Positions 1 through 7,521 of a stretch of 64,000 nt of DNA are shown in pieces. The notes beneath the pieces are model-generated. The model was given only the letters and a program-made list of their open reading frames with translations. It was not told where the DNA came from and made no database searches. The DNA lies in assembly GCA_964463375.1 (NCBI GenBank), contig CAYXBQ010000004.1:62001-126000 (forward strand), given 5' to 3'. Source of the DNA: UMGS1696 sp964463375 (GTDB lineage Bacteria > Bacillota > Clostridia > Oscillospirales > CAG-272). A program made the translations under genes and the position numbers. The stretch's first letter is position 1; each line of letters begins with the position of its first letter.

Positions 1-79
1 CACGTACAAAGCCCGCCGCTTCCCTTTTGGCAGTCTACCGGTACGGCACTACCCACGGCAAGGAATGCACGATTTGTGC

Positions 80-108
80 TTGCAATCCTCCGGTATGTGT
101 GGTATAAT
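80..108 (+). promoter_or_regulatory. Sigma-A promoter of the epimerase/G1P dehydrogenase operon
   Basis: TTGCAA (80-85), 17-bp spacer, TATAAT (103-108). An inverted repeat GTGGTATAA (100-108) / TTATACCAC (135-143) overlaps the -10 box and ends next to the ribosome site, so it could be an operator or a 5' leader hairpin. Bases 1-79 hold nothing I can assign. Confidence 0.75.
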
Positions 109-158
109 AATATCGACAAAAACCAACATATTGTTTTATACCACCGGAGGACACGGCT

Positions 159-827
159 ATGCTGACGCAGAAGATCGCACCGTCTATGATGTGCGCAGAC
201 TATCGCTCCTTTGCAGACCTGCTGCATACCTTTGAAGCACAAAAAATCGAATACCTGCACATCGATGTGATGGACGGCGTGTTCGTGAAGAATTTTACCC
301 TGGGGACCGACTTTTGTCGCAGACTCCGGGATATGACCGATATTCCCCTGGACATCCACCTGATGATCACCGAACCCGAATGGAAGATCGACTGGTTTGC
401 ACCAAAGCCCGGTGAATATGTCTCCGTGCACGTGGAGGCTACCGATCACCTACAGCGGGCACTTGCCAAGATCAGGGACTGCGGGGCCAAGCCTATGGCG
501 GCACTCAATCCGGCAACCCCTCTGTCGGTGCTCGACTATGTGTTAGACGACATCGATGCGGTGCTGCTCATGACCGTCAACCCCGGTTTCGCCGGACAAA
601 AGCTCATTCCCCAGACCCTGCAAAAGATCACCGACTGCCGGAAATATCTGGACGAGCGGGGATATACAGATGTAGAGATCGAGGTGGACGGCAACGTCAG
701 CTTCGTCAATGCGGAAAAAATGGCCGGTGCCGGTGCCAATATCTATGTGGCAGGCTCCTCCAGTGTGTTCTGCGGAGACGACATCGGCGGCAATATCGCA
801 AAAATGCGTACCTGTATCGGAGGCTAA
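159..827 (+). CDS. Ribulose-phosphate 3-epimerase family protein
   Basis: A 222-residue (beta/alpha)8 barrel epimerase. The family interconverts the C3 epimers of ribulose-5-phosphate/xylulose-5-phosphate or related ketose phosphates in the cytoplasm using a metal held by His and Asp residues. The expected ligands are visible: HIDVMDG (H34, D36), DIHLM (H67) and EVDGNV (D177), plus the phosphate-loop segment MTVNPGFAGQ. Length is normal. The start follows GGAGG at about 145. It lies 5 bp upstream of a glycerol-1-phosphate dehydrogenase gene and is surely co-transcribed with it. That pairing and the sequence divergence from housekeeping Rpe suggest a specialised sugar-phosphate epimerase (for example an allulose- or tagatose-type substrate) rather than the main pentose-pathway enzyme; this last point is inference. 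Confidence 0.85.
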   Translation: MLTQKIAPSMMCADYRSFADLLHTFEAQKIEYLHIDVMDGVFVKNFTLGTDFCRRLRDMTDIPLDIHLMITEPEWKIDWFAPKPGEYVSVHVEATDHLQRALAKIRDCGAKPMAALNPATPLSVLDYVLDDIDAVLLMTVNPGFAGQKLIPQTLQKITDCRKYLDERGYTDVEIEVDGNVSFVNAEKMAGAGANIYVAGSSSVFCGDDIGGNIAKMRTCIGG

Positions 828-832
828 AACAA

Positions 833-2167
833 ATGGAATATACACTCGATTGGCTCATGGCAAACGACGGCTTCCTCTGTGACTGCGGCAAACACCACTA
901 TGGCAAGCTGAAGGACTGTATCATCGGCGAAAATGCCCTTGACAAGATCCCGGCTATGGTGCAAAAGCACGGCGGCAGCCATCCCTTTGTGCTGTGCGAC
1001 AAGGATACCTACGCCGCTGCCGGAGGGGCCGTTTGCGAAATTTTAGACAAAGCAGGCATCTCCTACACCCTGCACGTGATCGCCCGGAAGAAACCGGCAC
1101 CGGACGAACGGATCGTGGGTGAGGCTGTCATGTTCTGCACCGACGACTGCGATATGGTCATCTCCGTAGGCGGCGGGGTCATCAACGACACGGGCAAGAT
1201 CGTCTCCAACCTGAAGGGCTGTGCCGATATGTATGTGGCGACCGCACCTTCCATGGACGGCTACGCTTCGGCCTCCTCTTCCATGGAACGGGAGGGGCTG
1301 AAGGTCTCTCTGAACTCCAAGTGTCCCGACATCGTGATCGGGGATGCAGAGGTGCTCTCTCATGCGCCCACCCACATGATCCGCTCCGGTATCGGCGACA
1401 TGGTGGCAAAATATGTATCCATCGTGGAATGGCAGATCGCCGCCTTGCTGGTGGGAGAGTACTACTGCCCCACCGTGGCAAAGATCGTAAGAGAATCGCT
1501 GGCGGTGTGCGTGGACAATGCCAAGGCGGCTGTGGCGGGGGATAAAGCCGCTGTGTGTCGGCTGACCGAGGGACTGGTCATGTCCGGGCTGGCTATGAAC
1601 TATGCAGGCATCTCTCGTCCGGCATCGGGGATGGAGCACTATATCTCCCACATTTTGGATATGCGTTCTCTGGCCTTTGGCACACCGGCAGACCTGCATG
1701 GCATCCAGTGCGGCATTGGTACGCTCTTGACGGCAGAAGCCTATGAACGGCTTGCCACACTGGTACCGGATCGAGACAAGGCACTGGCCTATGTACAGCA
1801 GTTCGATCTGGAGGGCTGGTTCGAGCATCTGCGGACACTGCTGGGTGAGGGGGCAGAGGCCATGATCGCCGGGGAGCACAAGGAAAAGAAATACGACGTT
1901 GCCAAGCACGCTGTACGGCTGGAAAAGATCCTTGCCAACTGGGACGAGATCCTGCGGATCGCCGGGGAAATGCCGTCGTCCCACACCCTGCGGGAATTCT
2001 TCATCTCCATCGGTCATCCCCTCTCCGGTACCGAGCTGGGACTGACGGCGGTCGATATGCGGGAGGCATTCCTTGCGGCTAAGGATATTCGGGACAAATA
2101 CGTGCTGGGTCGGCTGCTGTGGGATCTGGGGGAACTGGAAACGGTGGCGGATACGCTGCATTGGTAA
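833..2167 (+). CDS. sn-Glycerol-1-phosphate dehydrogenase (AraM/EgsA family)
   Basis: 444 residues of the iron-alcohol-dehydrogenase-like superfamily, closest in motifs to AraM/EgsA, which reduces dihydroxyacetone phosphate to sn-glycerol-1-phosphate with NAD(P)H. Visible features are the nucleotide motif GGGVIND (113-119), the signature APSMDGYASASSSM (138-151), and metal ligands in GIGDM (D189), SGMEHYISH and HGIQCG. Bacillus AraM makes the unusual G1P enantiomer for a heptaprenyl-glyceryl lipid; no G1P prenyltransferase gene is in view here, so the product's fate is unknown. The start codon lies 5 bp after the epimerase stop, and the gene is followed within 40 bp by the next gene, making a three-gene operon. 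Length is slightly long for AraM because of an extended C-terminal helical part. Confidence 0.8.
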   Translation: MEYTLDWLMANDGFLCDCGKHHYGKLKDCIIGENALDKIPAMVQKHGGSHPFVLCDKDTYAAAGGAVCEILDKAGISYTLHVIARKKPAPDERIVGEAVMFCTDDCDMVISVGGGVINDTGKIVSNLKGCADMYVATAPSMDGYASASSSMEREGLKVSLNSKCPDIVIGDAEVLSHAPTHMIRSGIGDMVAKYVSIVEWQIAALLVGEYYCPTVAKIVRESLAVCVDNAKAAVAGDKAAVCRLTEGLVMSGLAMNYAGISRPASGMEHYISHILDMRSLAFGTPADLHGIQCGIGTLLTAEAYERLATLVPDRDKALAYVQQFDLEGWFEHLRTLLGEGAEAMIAGEHKEKKYDVAKHAVRLEKILANWDEILRIAGEMPSSHTLREFFISIGHPLSGTELGLTAVDMREAFLAAKDIRDKYVLGRLLWDLGELETVADTLHW

Positions 2168-2203
2168 TAGCATAAAAACATTTGCATGAAGGAGGGTTGC
2201 GGT

Positions 2204-3040
2204 ATGAAGAAAAAGCAGCATTTGACAAAAACGGAGATCACAGAGGCACTGCTTACATTGTTCGATGCAGCGTCCTATCGTGGTGCATCGTTTCCCCTGC
2301 CGGGAGAGAGCCAGATCGATCTGTTCCAGGCGGCACCGATGGCATACGGCAACCTGTCCTGCTCCCTGCCCGCTGCCCTGTCCCTACAGCAAAAGACCGG
2401 CATCGTCCCCAAAGGAAGTGTAGCCAAGCGGGAATGGGACAACGCCATCGAAAATCGGTGGTACTCCATCGTTTGCGGAAAAACGGATCCCATCGCTGTG
2501 GCGGCCAAAGGTATGCTGACACTCATGCGACAGAAGCAGATCCATCGGTTCGTGGTGCTGGTGCGTGGCATGGCCGAACGAGATGCCGCAGCCTTCTCTC
2601 TGCCCGCCTATCTGGAAAGCACCCATACGATGGTGTTTTCGCCGGAGGAGGGGGATCGTGCGGAGGATGGGCTGTCCATGCTGCGCCAGTATGTGTGCGA
2701 ACCCACACCGCAGGTCTTACTGATGAATCGGGAATATTACAACCGACCGGGCAATCTGCTGCTGCGTCCCATGCGACAGCTGAACGAGCTGGCTCCCATC
2801 ACGCTGCTGCAAATGGCCCATCCTGTGGTGATCACCATAGGGGAAACGGCCGATGCCCTGCGTTCGCTGCTACAAAGCAGTACCCTGCTACAGCCACTGT
2901 GTACCCTGTCCTTTGTGACAAGCCCGGACACCACCGGCACGACCCTGCCGATCTGCGCACCCGGTATGCTGCCGGACAAGCCGGACCAACCTCAACAGCA
3001 GCAGCAGTTGCTGGAAGAAGCGGAACAACTGCAAATTTAA
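2204..3040 (+). CDS. Uncharacterised protein resembling a degenerate type III restriction (Res) helicase domain 1
   Basis: 278 residues; start chosen at the ATG after AAGGAGGG rather than six codons upstream. No family is certain. By eye, residues 85-135 follow the layout of Res-type helicase motif I and Ia (a GKT at 92-94, then a helix and a hydrophobic strand FVVLV), 168-182 follow the segment before motif II, and 199-240 follow motif II to motif III with PIVIIDEPQ-like spacing. However the Walker A glycines are missing, the DE of motif II is replaced by IGE (212-214), and motif III (SAT) reads SFVTS. The second RecA domain and the nuclease are absent, and the protein ends in a Gln-rich tail. 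The intact frame and operon position argue that it is not a random relic. It could equally be an unrelated fold; function unknown. Confidence 0.55.
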   Translation: MKKKQHLTKTEITEALLTLFDAASYRGASFPLPGESQIDLFQAAPMAYGNLSCSLPAALSLQQKTGIVPKGSVAKREWDNAIENRWYSIVCGKTDPIAVAAKGMLTLMRQKQIHRFVVLVRGMAERDAAAFSLPAYLESTHTMVFSPEEGDRAEDGLSMLRQYVCEPTPQVLLMNREYYNRPGNLLLRPMRQLNELAPITLLQMAHPVVITIGETADALRSLLQSSTLLQPLCTLSFVTSPDTTGTTLPICAPGMLPDKPDQPQQQQQLLEEAEQLQI

Positions 3041-3046
3041 GCATAG

Positions 3047-3078
3047 AAAAAGTGATGTCGTCGGACACCACTTTTTTT
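3047..3078 (+). terminator. Rho-independent terminator, probably bidirectional
   Basis: Stem AAAAAGTG / CACTTTTT plus inner TGTC / GACA with a 4-base loop, followed by seven T. The A-run on the left makes it serve the convergent minus-strand gene as well. Confidence 0.85.
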
Positions 3079-3093
3079 GTATGCGATTCTCCT

Positions 3094-5217
3094 TCACTTA
3101 ACTTCCACGAACACGCCTTCGCCACAGTCCAGCGTGCAGGAGATATAGCCATCTGCATCCACGGACAAAGGAGTCGCCTCTCCCTTTTGCCAAAGCACAG
3201 CGTTGTATCCCTTTTGCAGCCGGAACCGGACCGAAATGGGCAGTGCTTCTTTGCCCGGATCGGTCAGGTTGACGGCGGTAAAGCCATAGCCAGCCCCATC
3301 CTTTTCCCGGAAAGCACCGATCAGCAGGGGCGTGTCGCAGTCGATCTCTTGCAGCGGTGCAAAGTCCGTATATTGGTTCTCGAACCGGGCAAAATCGCCG
3401 GCAGCTTCCCCACGATGGGTAAAGGCACCCAGATTTTCGTACCGGACAAAGGTGTCCTCCATGGCGGCAAGCTCCCGGTTGATCTCACCGGCAGCATACC
3501 AGCGGCTGGTCTTGCTGTTGTCCCGGTCGATCAGGGCAGGCAGGAACACCTCGGCGTTGGAATCCGGCGTGCGGTAGGTGAAGTATTCGATGTTCGTAGC
3601 ACCAAAGGACAGCACGCACCAGGCCTGCCACCGCATCTCGGCACCACTGGGGATCCGTTTCACATGGTGGAAGCTGACGGACTGGATGTACACCGCAAAG
3701 GGGATCCCGGCCTGTCTGCAAGGGGTGGCGAACTTGTCTAAGTTGTCAAAGTAGTAGGAACCGATGCCGTCCCGATCCATGGGATACACATCCACGGAGA
3801 GGTAGGCAGGGTGAACGGTGGTAAGGAAATCCTGCACGTGGGTAGGATAGTCGGGGCTGCCCAGCTGCTCGGCGTTGGCATAGATCGGGAACAGGTTGAT
3901 AAACGCCACCTTGCCCGGTGCCTTGGCGGTATAGTCGGCATACATTGCGGCAAGCTCCCCGAAGCGGCTGCTGTTTGGCTCATCGCACAGCATATGTCCC
4001 CAGGTGACCGGCGAGAACACATAGTCGTCCATCTCCCCGGTGTAGCTGCCCAGCCGGAGCTTTGCGTCGTACCACAGGGCACGCAGACCATATTTTTCCA
4101 TCCAGGAAATATAGTTTTGCAGCAGCTCTTCTCCCTCGGGGCGGCACAGGATCACGATGGTAAAGCCCGCCTCTGCCACCTCGGCAAACTGTCTTTCACT
4201 GGTCATAGGCACGGCAGAGATCATCCAGGCGGCACGTTCGATGCGGTTTTTCTTCTGCGGTACCGGTGCTACGTCCATGGGCAACGGCAGCAGATCGGCT
4301 TTGGTACGGTCGGCTTCGGTGATGGGCATACCGGGAGAGAGCACCGGCAGTCCATGGGAGAAGCAGACCTCTCGGCGGGACAGATACCAGGTCTTGCCCT
4401 TGTCCGGGGAACCCTGGTAATACAGGAACACCTTGCCCGTTGCCGGATCGGGGAAAATATAGGGATGACCGGATTCGCTGGCGTTCCAGGCCTGTTCGTT
4501 GCCGGGACCAAGGAGGGGTTTGTCAAAGAGCCGGGTGAAGTGTACGCCATCTTCGGATGTAGCCACGCCGATCTGCTGGGGGGAGCAGTTGTAGGCACCG
4601 GCGTAGAACAGGTACACCTTGCCCTCATGCACCATAGCGGCCGGGGCTTCGATGCACTGTCCTTCCCAGTCCAGCGTAGGCTCTAAGATGGTGTCGGCTA
4701 CGCACTGGGTGAAGTCCTCGCGATGGAAGCCCGAATCGGCAGGTGCTGATGCCACACCTAACTTCTGGATCTGCATCTCGTGATCCCGTGTGGCAAAATA
4801 GAGAAACAGCTTTCCGTCAAACAGGCACACATCCGCATCGATGGCACGACCTGCGCACCAGTCTTTGGTGGGACGGAAAATGGGGTTGGTGGGATCCTTT
4901 TCGAAACACAGCCCATCGGGGGAGGTGGCGTGGCAGATGGCGTCGGTCTGCCAGTTGCCGTAGGTCTGGTAGAACAGGTGGATCTTGTCGTCGATCACGA
5001 TGGCAGCCGGGGCACCGTGGCCGTTTTGTTCCCCTTCACAGGGATGATCCAACGGGAGCAGGGTCTCATAGGTCCAGTTTTCGCCATCCGGAGAGGTGGC
5101 GATGCCGATCCGCAGCCGTTTGTCACCGGGGATCATGGCAGAAAAATAGAGGTAATACCGACCGTGGAAGAAGACCACAGCCGGGTCCTTGGCAAAACGA
5201 TGGTGGGTGAATAGCAT
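3094..5217 (-). CDS. Two-domain glycosidase-like protein: five-bladed propeller plus TIM-barrel-like domain
   Basis: 707 residues, no signal peptide, so cytoplasmic as read. Residues 1 to about 320 show the repeating strand pattern of the GH43/GH32/GH130-like beta-propeller superfamily: KDPAVVFFHGRYYLYFSA near the N-terminus, GAPAAIVIDDKIHLFYQ, AIDADVCLFDGKLFLYF, EAPAAMVHEGKVYLFYAG and ESGHPYIFPDP, each a blade with acidic residues positioned for catalysis. Residues about 330-620 look like an alpha/beta barrel with segments such as HMLCDEPNSSRF and LSVDVYPMD, and the last 80 residues form a beta-rich tail. A fusion of these two folds is unusual. The start follows AAGGAGT. Likely acts on an oligosaccharide or glycoside; the substrate cannot be read. 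It converges with the upstream operon across the shared terminator and lies just downstream of the HEPN gene. Confidence 0.7.
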   Translation of the reverse strand: MLFTHHRFAKDPAVVFFHGRYYLYFSAMIPGDKRLRIGIATSPDGENWTYETLLPLDHPCEGEQNGHGAPAAIVIDDKIHLFYQTYGNWQTDAICHATSPDGLCFEKDPTNPIFRPTKDWCAGRAIDADVCLFDGKLFLYFATRDHEMQIQKLGVASAPADSGFHREDFTQCVADTILEPTLDWEGQCIEAPAAMVHEGKVYLFYAGAYNCSPQQIGVATSEDGVHFTRLFDKPLLGPGNEQAWNASESGHPYIFPDPATGKVFLYYQGSPDKGKTWYLSRREVCFSHGLPVLSPGMPITEADRTKADLLPLPMDVAPVPQKKNRIERAAWMISAVPMTSERQFAEVAEAGFTIVILCRPEGEELLQNYISWMEKYGLRALWYDAKLRLGSYTGEMDDYVFSPVTWGHMLCDEPNSSRFGELAAMYADYTAKAPGKVAFINLFPIYANAEQLGSPDYPTHVQDFLTTVHPAYLSVDVYPMDRDGIGSYYFDNLDKFATPCRQAGIPFAVYIQSVSFHHVKRIPSGAEMRWQAWCVLSFGATNIEYFTYRTPDSNAEVFLPALIDRDNSKTSRWYAAGEINRELAAMEDTFVRYENLGAFTHRGEAAGDFARFENQYTDFAPLQEIDCDTPLLIGAFREKDGAGYGFTAVNLTDPGKEALPISVRFRLQKGYNAVLWQKGEATPLSVDADGYISCTLDCGEGVFVEVK

Positions 5218-5233
5218 GGGGGTTACTCCTTAT

Positions 5234-5635
5234 CTATAGTGTTGTGTGCTGCGATACATACTTTTCCACATCAAAAACAAACTGCTTAGCCTGTACCAGC
5301 AATATCTCGACATCATCTCCATGGATCTCAAAAAAATCATCATAATCGCTATTTTGCCGCATGTCAAACAATCGGACGATCATTTTTGAATACTGCGGGT
5401 CCAAGTCAGCCGTGCGGAGATATTGATACGTAAACTGTGCGATCACACCAGAATGCTTTTTAAAATCCAATCCACGCAAAGCCAGCATACTGCGCATAGC
5501 ATGGAACACACCATAATATATACGGTTTGCTGCAGTTTTGGGATCGTCCAACATGCGAAGCACATTTTCTGCTGTGACCAAACTTTCTTTGGCTCGCTCA
5601 AGTCTGCGATACGCCAGAACCGATACATCATCCAT
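5234..5635 (-). CDS. HEPN-domain protein, probable toxin partner of the MNT gene
   Basis: 133 residues. Start placed at the ATG after AAAGGAGGGG, not at the longer frame to 5695. The motif ANRIYYGVFHAMRSML with R38-x6-H45 followed by KKHSGVIAQF is the classic HEPN (PF05168-type) core; HEPN proteins are helical, often metal-independent RNases. It overlaps the upstream minimal nucleotidyltransferase gene by 8 bp, the arrangement of MNT-HEPN (type VII) toxin-antitoxin modules, in which the nucleotidyltransferase chemically modifies and silences the HEPN RNase. Base composition is visibly more AT-rich than neighbouring genes, consistent with acquisition by transfer. Toxicity is inferred from context only. 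Confidence 0.8.
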   Translation of the reverse strand: MDDVSVLAYRRLERAKESLVTAENVLRMLDDPKTAANRIYYGVFHAMRSMLALRGLDFKKHSGVIAQFTYQYLRTADLDPQYSKMIVRLFDMRQNSDYDDFFEIHGDDVEILLVQAKQFVFDVEKYVSQHTTL

Positions 5636-5954
5636 AGACGATCCCCTCCTTTTGTATCGCTTGGTAGTACGGCAGAATATCTTTATATTTTTCAAATTGC
5701 GCTGTGTCTTTTACAACGATCGATACCAGTACACCATATTGCAACAGCAGTGCGGCCGCTATATCTGCAAAAGGAAAGGGATCCTGCTGCGCCTGTTTGA
5801 CCAGCACAAGCACATCGATATCCGACTCCTCGTCATAATCGCCACGGGCATAGGAACCATATAAGATCACACATTGCAGCAGCATACCGTATCGTTCTCT
5901 GGCGGCATCGGTCACGGTGTGCAGGATCTCCTGTACATGATCTTGTGTACACAT
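5628..5954 (-). CDS. Minimal nucleotidyltransferase (MNT), probable antitoxin
   Basis: 108 residues with the polymerase-beta nucleotidyltransferase signature: GSYARGDYDEESDIDVLV, giving G33-S34 and the metal ligands D45 and D47. The length is that of stand-alone MNT proteins. The start follows AAGGAGG by 7 bases. The gene is first in a two-gene operon with the HEPN gene (8-bp overlap), driven by a promoter at 5980-6009. In characterised type VII systems the MNT partner transfers AMP to a tyrosine of the HEPN toxin; that activity here is inference from family and layout. Confidence 0.82.
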   Translation of the reverse strand: MCTQDHVQEILHTVTDAARERYGMLLQCVILYGSYARGDYDEESDIDVLVLVKQAQQDPFPFADIAAALLLQYGVLVSIVVKDTAQFEKYKDILPYYQAIQKEGIVYG

Positions 5955-5979
5955 AGGCTTTTCCTCCTTGTCTATTTAT

Positions 5980-6009
5980 ATTATAACCACTCCCGCCATG
6001 GTTCGTCAA
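5980..6009 (-). promoter_or_regulatory. Sigma-A promoter of the MNT-HEPN pair
   Basis: On the minus strand TTGACG (6004-6009), 18-bp spacer, TATAAT (5980-5985), 25 bp before the MNT start. Confidence 0.7.
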
Positions 6010-6089
6010 TACCCTATCGGCAAAATTGTCCGGCAAATTGCTGTATTTTTCTGCTGCCTGTAATCTTCTGTAACAGATGCCACAAAATC

Positions 6090-6118
6090 TTGACAGAACC
6101 ACAAAAATGCGCTATAAT
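6090..6118 (+). promoter_or_regulatory. Consensus sigma-A promoter
   Basis: TTGACA (6090-6095), 17-bp spacer, TATAAT (6113-6118); a perfect consensus match about 30 bp before the TraX-like start. Confidence 0.9.
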
Positions 6119-6149
6119 GGTAGCAACATCAAAGAGCGGAGGTTTCTCC

Positions 6150-6869
6150 ATGTCCGGTTTTCTTCTCAAGCTTCTTGCCGCCATCACCATGCTCATCGAC
6201 CATGCGGGACTGCTGCTGTTCCCCGGTGCTCGCTGGATGCGGGTGGTAGGACGGATCGCGTTTCCCCTGTACGCCTATTTCATCGCCGAAGGCTTTCGCT
6301 ATACCCATGATCGCAAACGGTATTTCCTGCAAATCTTCCTGTTGGGTGCAGCCTGTCAGATCGTGTACACCATCGCCGACGGCACCCTGTATCTCGGGAT
6401 CCTGATCACCTTTTCGTTCTCCATCCTGCTGCTGGCGCTGCTGCGGGAGATGCGTGCTGCCTGGCAGGGGGATGGGACGACCGTTGGACAGTGGCTGGCT
6501 GACCATGGCTTTGCCATCGCAGCAAGACGGAGCCTGACCACCGTCGCCTTCTTTGGCACCACGGTACTGCTGGCACTTTTGACCACGGTGGTGCGGGTGG
6601 ACTATGGCTTCTGTGGGATGCTGGTGCCGCTGGCTGCCTATCTGCCGGACAAGCCTGCCCATCGCAAGCTGGCATTTGCCGGGATGCTTACCGTGCTCTC
6701 GGCCTACCAATGGATGCTGGGCGACCATGTGCAGGTGTGGTGCCTTGTTGCCATGCTCCCGCTCTGTCTCTACAACGGCAAGCCGGGCAAGCATCGGCTG
6801 AAGTGGTTCTTCTACATCTTCTACCCGGCCCACATGGCGATCTTGTATCTGCTTTCGCTGGTGTTCTAA
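6150..6869 (+). CDS. TraX-like integral membrane protein
   Basis: 239 residues, strongly hydrophobic with about seven predicted membrane helices. The N-terminus (KLLAAITMLIDHAGLLLFP, then WMRVVGRIAFPLYAYFIAEGF) and the C-terminal YIFYPAHMAILYLL match the TraX family, named for the F-plasmid pilin N-acetylating protein. In Firmicutes chromosomes these are stand-alone and thought to be acyltransferase-like membrane enzymes; the substrate is unknown. The start at 6150 follows GGAGG and fits the promoter at 6090; an upstream extension would run through the promoter. It is monocistronic, closed by a terminator at 6882. Confidence 0.8.
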   Translation: MSGFLLKLLAAITMLIDHAGLLLFPGARWMRVVGRIAFPLYAYFIAEGFRYTHDRKRYFLQIFLLGAACQIVYTIADGTLYLGILITFSFSILLLALLREMRAAWQGDGTTVGQWLADHGFAIAARRSLTTVAFFGTTVLLALLTTVVRVDYGFCGMLVPLAAYLPDKPAHRKLAFAGMLTVLSAYQWMLGDHVQVWCLVAMLPLCLYNGKPGKHRLKWFFYIFYPAHMAILYLLSLVF

Positions 6870-6881
6870 AAGCCACCATAG

Positions 6882-6913
6882 ACCTGTTTCCCATCCCGGA
6901 GACAGGTTTTTTT
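6882..6913 (+). terminator. Rho-independent terminator after the TraX-like gene
   Basis: Stem ACCTGTTT / AGACAGGT followed by seven T. Confidence 0.85.
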
Positions 6914-7029
6914 GCTTTTTTTGAAAAAATTTTCCGGAAATGCAGACATTTTTCCGGTTTGGTTTGTATAGTAGGTAGATGTTGATCAACCATCTATCTT
7001 GACAATGGTAAGGAGGAGACAGACCCCCC

Positions 7030-7521
7030 ATGGAGGATTTTCAGGCGATATATGCGCACAATATCGACCGAGTGTACCGACTATGCTATCTGCGGCTGGG
7101 CAACCGAGAGGATGCTGAGGATGCGGCGCAAAATGTTTTCATCCGTTGGTACCGAAGCGTTTTGCGGAAGCCCCCCACGCCCTTTGCGTCTCCGGAACAC
7201 GAAAAGGCGTACTTCCTACGAGCCGCCTACAACGAGTGCCGGAACGTGAAAGCCAGCTTCTGGAAGCGAAACCGGGTATATCTGGACGACGTGCCGGAAA
7301 CGGTGACAGCGGTGGAGGACGAAGAGCCGGTGGACCATGGTGAGCTTCTGCGGGGGCTGCCGGAAAAATATCGAGAGGTTTTGTACCTATACTATTACGA
7401 AGGCTACTCGACCGCTGCGGTGGCAGAGCTGCTCAGTCGAAACGAAAGCACCGTCCGTACCCAGCTGCAAAAGGGTCGGGAACGGCTGCGGTGTCTACTG
7501 GAAAAGGAGGGGAAACGATGA
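7030..7521 (+). CDS. ECF-family RNA polymerase sigma factor
   Basis: 163 residues. Region 2 is seen in YRLCYLRLGNREDAEDAAQ followed by VFIRWYRS, and region 4 in LPEKYREVLYLYYYEGYS and the helix-turn-helix ESTVRTQLQKGRERL. Sigma-70 regions 1 and 3 are absent, as in all ECF factors. The start follows GGAGGAGA. The next gene overlaps by 4 bp (ATGA), so the two are translationally coupled. A TATAGT at 6967-6972 upstream is a possible -10, but no clear -35 accompanies it, leaving room for an autoregulated ECF-type promoter. The regulon is unknown. Confidence 0.9.
   Translation: MEDFQAIYAHNIDRVYRLCYLRLGNREDAEDAAQNVFIRWYRSVLRKPPTPFASPEHEKAYFLRAAYNECRNVKASFWKRNRVYLDDVPETVTAVEDEEPVDHGELLRGLPEKYREVLYLYYYEGYSTAAVAELLSRNESTVRTQLQKGRERLRCLLEKEGKR

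Noticed and set aside
1043..2221. Long minus-strand frame opposite the G1P dehydrogenase gene
   Set aside because: Shadow frame; the plus-strand protein has clear family motifs.
5636..5695. Longer N-terminus for the HEPN protein
   Set aside because: The extension lies within the MNT gene, lacks a ribosome site and has no HEPN similarity; the ATG at 5635 follows AAAGGAGGGG.
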